Positions 57,953 through 64,000 of a stretch of DNA of 64,000 nucleotides are shown here, in pieces (position 1 is the stretch's first letter; each line of letters opens with the position of its first letter). Source of the stretch: Lysobacter sp. (GTDB taxonomy: Bacteria; Pseudomonadota; Gammaproteobacteria; Xanthomonadales; Xanthomonadaceae); assembly GCA_019634715.1 (NCBI GenBank), contig JAHCAU010000010.1, forward strand, positions 112,432 to 176,431, read 5' to 3'. The notes below the pieces were generated by a model, which did no database searches, was not told the origin of the DNA, and saw nothing but the letters and a program-made list of their open reading frames with translations. The position numbers and the translations under genes were made by a program.

Positions 57953-59542
57953 TCAGGCCACCGGCAGCGATTGCGGGTGATGGAAGACGTTGGTCGGATC
58001 CCAGTGGCGCTTGATGTCGACGAGATTGCGTGGGTTCTTTCGGTAGTTGTCGAGGAAATACAGCCACAGCGCGCGGTCGACATCGCCGCCGGCATGGGTG
58101 CCGAGCGCGCTGTCCGGGTAGTTGTAGTAGCAGCCGTCGACGACGCCCTGCGGGTCGCGCGCTGGATCGGGCGTGCCGCCATATGCGGCGTACACATCGC
58201 GATACATGCCGTCGATCCAGCCGACATGCGCGGCTTCCTGCATCGTGTAGGGCGGACGGTTGCTTTCACCCGGCGCCGAGTCGTTGTTCCAGTAGGTCTG
58301 GTACTGCAGTTTCATGATCGAGCTGCGCTGCGGGACGGCGGTCGCATCGGACCCGCGGCGGTTGATCGCGCCACCGTAGCTGTCCACCTGCAGCAGGCTC
58401 TGCTTCATGTCGGCGGCGTCCACGTCTTCGGGCACCACCTGCAGCCAATGATGGATCGCGTCCACCTGTTCGACCGGGAACGCCTGCTTCATGTACGCCG
58501 ACTTGTACTTGCCGAACTGGTTCGGCCCGGAGCCGTTGAGCGTCTGCAGTGCTTCGAGATAGGTCAGGTGCTGGGCCTGCTCGCTGGCGGGCAGGGTGTG
58601 CATGTAGCCCGGATGGCCGCTGAAGGGCTTGAGCAGCGGTGACGTGCGCGCGACGCGCGAGAAGCGCGCCTGCAGCGTTCCGACATGGCGTTCGGCGTGC
58701 AGGCAGTGGTCGCGATGCGCCGTGCCCGGCCGCGAAGCGACCTGCAGCACCAGGCCGAGCTGGCCGGCCGAGGCATGATTGAGCTTGAGGAGGGTGAAGG
58801 CGTTGTCGGGCAGGTCCGACATCAGTTCGCCATATTCCGCGAGCAGCGCGCGGAACGCCGGCAGCGACATGTCGCTCCAGTTCCAGGCCAGCGTCCACAG
58901 CGTCGCGTGCTCCGGCGCCTCGGGCAGTTCGGCGAACCAGTAGCGCGCGATCACGCCGAAGTTGCCGCCGCCCGCGCCGCACAGCGCCCAGAACAGGTCG
59001 CGCTCCGCCGCGTCGCCGCTCTGCGCGGAGACATGGCGCAGCCGCGCTTCGCCACGCGCGGCATCCCAGGTGACGATGTCGACGGCGTGCAGATGATCCA
59101 CTGTCAGCCCGTGCAAGCGCGACAGCAGACCGTAGCCGCCGCCGGTGATGTGCCCGCCCGCGCCGACCGAATAGCACGAGCCTGCCGGCAGCGTCCGTCC
59201 GAAGCCGTTGAGCAGCGTGCGGTACACCGTCCAGTTCTCGCAGCCGGCATCGACGAAGTACATCCCGCGTTCGCGGTCGAAACCGACCTGGTTCAGCGCC
59301 GACATGTCGATCACCGCGCGGGTGCTGTCGCTGTAGACGAAATTCTCGTAGCAGTGCCGGCCCGAGGTGACCTTGACGTCGCGGCCATGCTGCACGATCG
59401 CCTCGCGCACCATCCCGGCGACCTCATCGACCTGTGTGGGTATGTAGACCGCTTCGAGTCCCGGCGCGAACCAGCGCCTGTCGAAACCCTGGCGGTCGCT
59501 GAGCAGCGGCGTGCGCGTGGCACCGGTGAAGATGCGGGTCAT
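57953..59542 (-). CDS. FAD-linked oxidoreductase, berberine-bridge-enzyme type
   Basis: 529 residues. The FAD_binding_4 (VAO) domain has SGRHCYENF (about residues 60-68), whose His corresponds to the 8-alpha-linked residue, and AGSCYSVGAGGHITGGGYG (about 119-137), whose Cys matches the second, 6-S link. The flavin is thus probably bicovalently bound. The C-terminal BBE motif is NYPDSALGTHAGGD and later WDPTNVFHHPQSL. Such enzymes oxidise sugars, alcohols or alkaloid-like compounds using O2. There is no signal peptide. The gene stands alone, so the substrate cannot be inferred. Confidence 0.9.
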   Translation of the reverse strand: MTRIFTGATRTPLLSDRQGFDRRWFAPGLEAVYIPTQVDEVAGMVREAIVQHGRDVKVTSGRHCYENFVYSDSTRAVIDMSALNQVGFDRERGMYFVDAGCENWTVYRTLLNGFGRTLPAGSCYSVGAGGHITGGGYGLLSRLHGLTVDHLHAVDIVTWDAARGEARLRHVSAQSGDAAERDLFWALCGAGGGNFGVIARYWFAELPEAPEHATLWTLAWNWSDMSLPAFRALLAEYGELMSDLPDNAFTLLKLNHASAGQLGLVLQVASRPGTAHRDHCLHAERHVGTLQARFSRVARTSPLLKPFSGHPGYMHTLPASEQAQHLTYLEALQTLNGSGPNQFGKYKSAYMKQAFPVEQVDAIHHWLQVVPEDVDAADMKQSLLQVDSYGGAINRRGSDATAVPQRSSIMKLQYQTYWNNDSAPGESNRPPYTMQEAAHVGWIDGMYRDVYAAYGGTPDPARDPQGVVDGCYYNYPDSALGTHAGGDVDRALWLYFLDNYRKNPRNLVDIKRHWDPTNVFHHPQSLPVA

Positions 59543-59627
59543 GTCCGACGTTCCCTGTTGGATGATGACGGGATCATGCGCTTGCAGGGATGTCGCAAGC
59601 GATGCGGGGCGGGATCAGTTCGGTACC

Positions 59628-59675
59628 AGAACGGGGTCAGGTTCACTCCAACCGAAGTGAACCTGACCCCGTTCT
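59628..59675. repeat. 20-base-arm hairpin repeat (AACGGGGTCAGGTTCACT type)
   Basis: AGAACGGGGTCAGGTTCACT at 59628-59647 and its exact reverse complement at 59656-59675 enclose an eight-base loop. Part of the arm recurs (GACCCCGTTCTGG at 59680-59692). 'GGGGTCAGGTTCACT'-like palindromes are, from memory, frequent REP-type elements in Xanthomonadaceae, associated with REP-processing TnpA-like enzymes; no such gene lies here. Confidence 0.75.
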
Positions 59676-59700
59676 TGTTGACCCCGTTCTGGGGACGCGA

Positions 59701-60375
59701 TCAGCCGCCTGACGGGGGCTTCGGCGCGGCCACGGTGGCCGTCGCGGTGCCCTTCAGTTCGCGATAGCGGACCAGGGCGCGTTCGTATTCGCCCTGCAGC
59801 GTGCCCCGTTCGGCCTGCAGGCGCTGCTGGGTGGCGAGCAGCAGGCCCAGCTCGCGGTGCTGGGTGAGGATGCGGTTGCGCAGGGCCTTGCCGACGGGCT
59901 TGCCGGCCAGTTCCAGTTCGTTGGCCTGGCGCAGCAGGCTGATCAGGCTCTTGTGCAGGTTGGTGTGCGCCATCGACGAGGACTTCAGGCCTTCATCGAC
60001 CAGCGAGAAGCGCTCCTGGAAGGCGCGCTGCAGGTCCTTTTCGGTGGCGTAGGACACCACCATCGCCATTTCGCGGCGCAGTCGATCCGCCTCGCTCTCC
60101 TGCGCCTTGGCCTGCAGGGCGGCGGCGGCGCGCTCCTCGGCGGTCAGCTCGCGCGCGACGCGGCTGATCGCCGAGCCGGTGCTGGCGCTGAGTTCGGTGC
60201 GCTGGTGGCCGACCGCCGATGCGGGCAGGGTGTCGCTGCAGACCCGGCGTCCGCCTTCGTCCCAGCAGTACAGCTTCTTGGGCTTGTCCTTCTGCTGCGC
60301 GAAGGCGGCGGCCGACAGTGCGGCCGCGAGCAGGACCGTGGTCCCCGACAGCCATGGGTTGCGCAGGATGTTCAT
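59701..60375 (-). CDS. DUF4124 exported coiled-coil protein
   Basis: 224 residues. A signal peptide (NPWLSGTTVLLAAALSAAAF, cleavage before QQKDK) is followed by the DUF4124-like start KLYCWDEGGRRVCSDTLPA (about residues 34-52). The rest is a long charged helical region (EERAAAALQAKAQESEADRL; LRQANELELAGKPVGKALRN). It is periplasmic and of unknown function. It lies 29 bases after pyrE in the same direction. Confidence 0.82.
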   Translation of the reverse strand: MNILRNPWLSGTTVLLAAALSAAAFAQQKDKPKKLYCWDEGGRRVCSDTLPASAVGHQRTELSASTGSAISRVARELTAEERAAAALQAKAQESEADRLRREMAMVVSYATEKDLQRAFQERFSLVDEGLKSSSMAHTNLHKSLISLLRQANELELAGKPVGKALRNRILTQHRELGLLLATQQRLQAERGTLQGEYERALVRYRELKGTATATVAAPKPPSGG

Positions 60376-60404
60376 CTCGCCGTCCCCCCGGAAGAGCGAA
60401 TCGT

Positions 60405-61073
60405 TCAGATCGTGGAAGCCGACGCGCAGCCGTAGCGGGCCCGGTAGGCCTGGAGACGGTCGCGCTGGTCGAGAAGGTCGGCGCTTTCGCCGACGAATGC
60501 AAGCAGATCGTCCAGTCCTGCGACCGGGATCACGGGAATCCCGGCCTCGGCGGTGACCGCCTGCGCGGCGGACATCGGCGGGCCGTCGCCCGGCGCCACC
60601 TCCTGTCTGTCCAGCGCTATCACGATCCCCGCCGGCACGCCGCCACCGTCGCGGATCAGGCCCAGCGCCTCGCGGATCGCGGTGCCCGCGGTGATCACGT
60701 CGTCGACGATCAGCACGCGCCTGCCGGCCAGCGGCGCGCCGATCAGGGTGCCGCCTTCGCCGTGGGTCTTGGCTTCCTTGCGGTTGAACGCCACCGGCAG
60801 GTCGCGGCCGCGCCCGGCGTACTCGCAGGCCAGCGCGGTCGCCAGCGGGATGCCCTTGTAGGCCGGGCCGAACAGCAGGTCGAAGTCGAGGCCGGCCGCG
60901 TCCACCGCATCGGCATAGCAGCGCGCCAGGCCGGCGATCGCCGCGCCGGTGTCGAACCGGCCCGCGTTGAAGAAGTAGGGGCTGACCCGGCCGGATTTCA
61001 GGATGAACTCGCCGAAGCGCAGCGCGTCGACGCGGAGGGCCAGTTGCAGGAAGCGGGAGCGGTGGGTGTTCAA
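60405..61073 (-). CDS. pyrE: Orotate phosphoribosyltransferase
   Basis: 222 residues, usual size. The PRPP-binding motif is VLIVDDVITAGTAIREAL (about residues 119-136). LKSGRVSPYFFNAGRFDTG at the N-terminus and the flexible catalytic loop NRKEAKTHGEGG (about 97-108) are typical of the PyrE family. It makes orotidine 5'-phosphate in pyrimidine synthesis. It is divergent from exonuclease III, an arrangement common in Gammaproteobacteria. Confidence 0.96.
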   Translation of the reverse strand: MNTHRSRFLQLALRVDALRFGEFILKSGRVSPYFFNAGRFDTGAAIAGLARCYADAVDAAGLDFDLLFGPAYKGIPLATALACEYAGRGRDLPVAFNRKEAKTHGEGGTLIGAPLAGRRVLIVDDVITAGTAIREALGLIRDGGGVPAGIVIALDRQEVAPGDGPPMSAAQAVTAEAGIPVIPVAGLDDLLAFVGESADLLDQRDRLQAYRARYGCASASTI

Positions 61074-61083
61074 GGCTGCGAAC

Positions 61084-61221
61084 CGGGAATGGTGGATGGG
61101 GAGGAATCGTAAAGGCGAACGGCACCCAAGTCGCGGCCGACGTGCCTTGGGCAGGCCGATCCGCTAGGCTGCGGACGTTGCCGGCGTGATGCCCCCGCCG
61201 ATTCCCCATTCACCATTCCCG
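61084..61221. repeat. Inverted repeat spanning the pyrE-xth intergenic region
   Basis: CGGGAATGGTGGATGGGGAG and following bases (61084-61109) pair, with small differences, with CGATTCCCCATTCACCATTC and following bases (61199-61221), 90 bases apart. 'ATTCCC(A)TTC' strings are widespread intergenic repeats in this family. It encloses most of the promoter region of both genes. Confidence 0.55.
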
Positions 61222-61234
61222 ATTCCCGCCCCCA

Positions 61235-62035
61235 GTGAAAATCATCAGCTTCAACGCCAACGGCCTGCGCTCGGCGGCCACCAAGGGTTTCTTCGACTGG
61301 TTCCGCGCACAGGACGCCGACGTGCTCTGCGTGCAGGAGACCAAGGCGCAGGAGCATCAGCTCGCCGCGCCCGAACTGCAGGCCGAGGGCTATCGCGCCT
61401 GGTTCAAGGACGCGATCACCAAGAAGGGCTACAGCGGCGTCGGCATCTACAGCCGCCGCGAGCCGGACGAGGTGCGCACGTCGCTGGGCTGGGCGCCGTT
61501 CGACGACGAGGGCCGCTACATCGAGGCGCGTTTCGGCAACCTCAGCGTGGTCTCGTTCTACATCCCGTCCGGCTCGTCCGGCGAACTGCGCCAGGCGTTC
61601 AAGTTCGAAGTGATGCAGTGGCTCAGGCCGATCCTCGACGAATGGCTGCACAGCGGCCGCGACTACGTGCTGTGCGGCGACTGGAACATCGTCCGCGCGC
61701 GCAACGACATCAGGAACTGGACCTCGAACCAGAAGAACTCCGGCTGCCTGCCCGAGGAGCGCGGCTGGCTCAACGCGCAGATCGCCGACGCCTGCGGCGA
61801 CGGCACGCCCGCGCCGGAGCGCGGCTGGATCGACGCCTACCGCGTGCTGAACCCCGAAGGCAGCGACTACACCTGGTGGTCGCAGCGCGGCGCCGCGCGC
61901 GCCAAGGACGTGGGCTGGCGCATCGACTACCAGTTCGTCACGCCCGGCCTGCGCGACAAGGTGAAATCCTGCGCGGTCCACAAGGAACCGCGCTTCTCCG
62001 ATCACGCGCCCTTTGTCGTGGACTACGCCGAATGA
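61235..62035 (+). CDS. xth: Exodeoxyribonuclease III
   Basis: 266 residues from GTG 61235. The start reads M(V)KIISFNANGLRSA, with the asparagine of the metal site. The glutamate is in VQETKAQ (about residue 34), the DWN loop in GDWNIVRARNDIRN and the catalytic Asp-His pair in FSDHAPFVVDY at the end. It removes abasic sites and 3' blocks in base-excision repair. Its stop overlaps the start of the AmpG-like gene (ATGA). Confidence 0.95.
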   Translation: MKIISFNANGLRSAATKGFFDWFRAQDADVLCVQETKAQEHQLAAPELQAEGYRAWFKDAITKKGYSGVGIYSRREPDEVRTSLGWAPFDDEGRYIEARFGNLSVVSFYIPSGSSGELRQAFKFEVMQWLRPILDEWLHSGRDYVLCGDWNIVRARNDIRNWTSNQKNSGCLPEERGWLNAQIADACGDGTPAPERGWIDAYRVLNPEGSDYTWWSQRGAARAKDVGWRIDYQFVTPGLRDKVKSCAVHKEPRFSDHAPFVVDYAE

Positions 62036-63636
62036 GCGATGCATCCGCGACGACCGCCGCGAAGAAGCCGGCCCGGCCCGGCTGGCGCGATGTCCTGCGC
62101 AGCCTTCGCCAGCGCAAGGTCCTGGCGATGCTGCTGCTGGGCCTGTCCGCCGGCCTGCCGTTCATGCTCGTCGGCAACACGATGGGCCTGTGGCTGCGCG
62201 AAGGCGGCATCGAACTGACCGCGATCGGCTTCCTGTCGTGGGTCGGCATCATGTATTCGATGAAGTTCCTGTGGGCGCCGATCATCGACAAGGTCCATGT
62301 GCCGGTGCTGGGACGCCTGCTGGGGCATCGCCGGGGCTGGATGCTGCTCGCGCAGATGGTGGTCGCGGCCGGCCTGGTCGGCATGGCCCTGATCACGCCA
62401 CAGGGCGGCTTGATCGCATTCGCCTCGCTGGCGCTGGTGGCGGCATTCGCCTCGGCGACGCAGGACATCGTCATCGATGCCTGGCGCATCGAAAGCGCGG
62501 ACGATGGCGAAGAGCTGTCGCTGCTCAGCGCGGCCTACCAGCTCGGCTACCGTTTCGCGCTACTGCTGACCGACGCGTGGATCCTGGTGATCGCGGCGAA
62601 GATCGGCTGGGTCGCGTCGTACGAACTGATCGCCGGCCTGATGGGCCTGGGCATGATCGCGGTGTTCTTCGCCCGCGAATCGCGCAAGCCGCAGGTCGGA
62701 CCCGTGGTCGCGCTGCCCGATCCGCGCGATGGCAAGCTGGGCGTGTCGGATGCGATGGTGGTGCAGTGGTTGCTGGCGCTGCTGCTGGGCATCGCGTCGG
62801 TGGTCTATCTCGTCGCCGCGCACAATTTCTGGGACAAGGGCTGGGACTGGGGCGATGCCGCGTTCGCCGTCTGCACGCCGGTCGCGATCTGGTTGCTGAC
62901 GCGCCGTGCCCGCAAACGCGCGCCGGTTCGCGAGGCGACCTGGTCGCGCCCGCTGGTGCAGCCGTTGTTGCGCTTCTTCGACGCCGCCGTCGGCCCGCTG
63001 CTGATGTTCTTCCGCGACCACGGCAAGGCCGCGCTGCTGATCCTGCTAGCCATCAGCCTGTATCGCCTGCCGGACTTCGTGATGGGGCCGATGGCCAACC
63101 CCTTCTACAACGACATCGGCATCGCCAAGGAAACCGTCGGCGCGGTGCGCGGCTCCGTCGGCTGGATCGCGACCACCATCGGCATCGTCATCGCCGGGCT
63201 CAGCGCGCTGCGCCTGGGCTTCGTCACCACGCTGATGATCGGCGCGGTGGTCGGCCCGGCCTCGAACCTCGCCTTCGCATGGCTGGCCTGGCATGGTGCG
63301 GATACGCAGGCATTCTCGATCGCCATGGCCATCGACAATTTCAGCACCGGTTTCGCCGGTGTCGCCCTGGTCGGTTACATGTCCAGCCTGACCTCGCTGG
63401 GCTACACGGCCACGCAGTACGCGCTGCTCAGCTCGTTCTATGCGATGCCCGGCAAGTTCCTGAAGGGTCTTTCCGGCGCGGCCGTCGATGGTCTGGCGAA
63501 GACCCATGCGCTGGTCGATGCCTATGCGCTGTTCTTCATCGGCACCGCCCTGATCGGCATCCCGGCGCTGCTGCTGTGCCTGTGGCTGGTGCGCCACGCT
63601 CGCAGGACGGCCGCTGCGCTGCCGGCGACGGCATGA
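62032..63636 (+). CDS. AmpG-like MFS permease
   Basis: 534 residues with 12-14 hydrophobic segments. It begins LRQRKVLAMLLLGLSAGLPF and contains the family's conserved GIMYSMKFLWAPIIDKVHVP and SATQDIVIDAWRIE (about residues 139-152, the 'QD...DA.R.E' signature of AmpG). LTSLGYTATQYALLSSFYA near 460 is also AmpG-like. AmpG imports muropeptides (GlcNAc-anhydroMurNAc-peptides) for peptidoglycan recycling and beta-lactamase induction. It is co-translated with xth, a frequent neighbour pair in this order. Confidence 0.87.
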   Translation: MSDASATTAAKKPARPGWRDVLRSLRQRKVLAMLLLGLSAGLPFMLVGNTMGLWLREGGIELTAIGFLSWVGIMYSMKFLWAPIIDKVHVPVLGRLLGHRRGWMLLAQMVVAAGLVGMALITPQGGLIAFASLALVAAFASATQDIVIDAWRIESADDGEELSLLSAAYQLGYRFALLLTDAWILVIAAKIGWVASYELIAGLMGLGMIAVFFARESRKPQVGPVVALPDPRDGKLGVSDAMVVQWLLALLLGIASVVYLVAAHNFWDKGWDWGDAAFAVCTPVAIWLLTRRARKRAPVREATWSRPLVQPLLRFFDAAVGPLLMFFRDHGKAALLILLAISLYRLPDFVMGPMANPFYNDIGIAKETVGAVRGSVGWIATTIGIVIAGLSALRLGFVTTLMIGAVVGPASNLAFAWLAWHGADTQAFSIAMAIDNFSTGFAGVALVGYMSSLTSLGYTATQYALLSSFYAMPGKFLKGLSGAAVDGLAKTHALVDAYALFFIGTALIGIPALLLCLWLVRHARRTAAALPATA

Positions 63637-63640
63637 GCGC

Positions 63641-63997
63641 ATGACCGACCTCGTCCTCCGCGACATCGATCCGAACATGGCCGCGCGCATCCGCAAGGTC
63701 GCGGAGATGAACGGCTGGACGGTGCACGAGACGATCCTGCATCTGATCGAGCGCGGGCTCTATGCCAGCGAAGGTGGTGCGCTGCGCTTCGATTCGAAGG
63801 AGTCGGACGTGATGCAGTCGGTGATCGCATCGCTGGAAACCCTGCCGAACGACCCGGGCTTCTCGCTCATCGGCCGTCTTGGCGACGCTGCACCGGCCGA
63901 ACCGGAGCCGGCGGCCGAATTCGACCCGGACGAGCTGGAGCGTGCGCTCCGCGACGTGCCCATCGGTTCGAAGCTTGGCGGCACCGGCGGTTTGTAG
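63641..63997 (+). CDS. Small protein with Arc/RHH-like N-terminus
   Basis: 118 residues from ATG 63641, 5 bases after the permease stop and complete within the window. TDLVLRDIDPNMAARIRKVA (residues 2-21) and WTVHETILHLIERGL have the strand-helix-helix pattern of FitA/Arc-type ribbon-helix-helix proteins. The C-terminal half is acidic and Pro/Glu-rich (AAPAEPEPAAEFDPDELERA), probably flexible. It could bind DNA or a partner. No PIN toxin follows within the window, so I do not call it an antitoxin. Confidence 0.75.
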   Translation: MTDLVLRDIDPNMAARIRKVAEMNGWTVHETILHLIERGLYASEGGALRFDSKESDVMQSVIASLETLPNDPGFSLIGRLGDAAPAEPEPAAEFDPDELERALRDVPIGSKLGGTGGL

Positions 63998-64000
63998 GCC

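Noticed and set aside
63641..63997. Toxin-antitoxin antitoxin gene
   Set aside because: The RHH-like N-terminus is suggestive, but no toxin gene follows within the window and the gene sits tight behind an AmpG-like permease.

Overview
The window is uniformly very G+C-rich, with densely packed genes, many four-base ATGA/GTGA start-stop overlaps, a RelA with the monofunctional EFDD motif, UbiJ-UbiB, and short palindromic repeats of the 'TAGGAGCGACGCAAGTCGCGACC' type. Together these point to a gammaproteobacterium of the Xanthomonadaceae/Lysobacteraceae (Lysobacter- or Luteimonas-like). That placement rests on gene content and style only. I saw no tRNA, rRNA, CRISPR array, prophage or intact insertion sequence.

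Region 1 (1-18594): a truncated outer-membrane DUF5916-type protein on the minus strand, a 570-base intergenic region with a tandem repeat and an operator-like dyad, and then a biosynthetic locus on the plus strand. The locus holds three NRPS proteins (C-A-T, C-A-T, C-A-T-reductase), an MFS exporter, and a second set of a DUF6875-like protein, a kynurenine 3-monooxygenase-like flavoenzyme and a phosphopantetheinyl transferase. The architecture predicts a small tripeptide-type product released reductively. Module 2 has a near-textbook glycine code; modules 1 and 3 are unassigned. I do not recognise the locus as a known pathway.

Region 2 (18611-39497): mostly housekeeping and hypothetical genes. 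These are a DAO-family oxidase divergent from a large-subunit catalase (katE), a cardiolipin synthase remnant with frameshifts, a RIO kinase, DUF1456, an S4/pseudouridine-synthase-like protein lacking the catalytic Asp, several secreted hypotheticals, relA, a protein with a Gly/Cys-rich tail, a 174-base cruciform-like repeat, ubiJ-ubiB, an M16 protease, a TruC-like synthase, two secreted proteins (one DUF2059), arfB and a glycerolipid acyltransferase.

Region 3 (39535-47366): a seven-gene set behind a good CRP/Clp-type site. It encodes a coiled-coil protein, a membrane-anchored substrate-binding protein fused to an OmpA peptidoglycan-binding domain, a permease, an ABC ATPase, a membrane coiled-coil protein, a PspA/IM30 (ESCRT-III superfamily) protein and a classical-clade AAA+ ATPase. 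This looks like an envelope-maintenance system and, with the NRPS locus, is the best candidate for something poorly described.

Region 4 (47403-56962): two inverted-repeat elements, then a minus-strand operon (small DUF2798-like membrane protein, atypical SDR, RND adaptor, RND pump, SDR, outer-membrane channel). A divergent LysR regulator with a perfect 10+10 base dyad between the two transcription units probably controls it.

Region 5 (57126-63997): a small secreted protein, DUF1801, a berberine-bridge-type flavoprotein, a hairpin repeat, DUF4124, pyrE, exonuclease III, an AmpG-like MFS permease and a short RHH-like protein.
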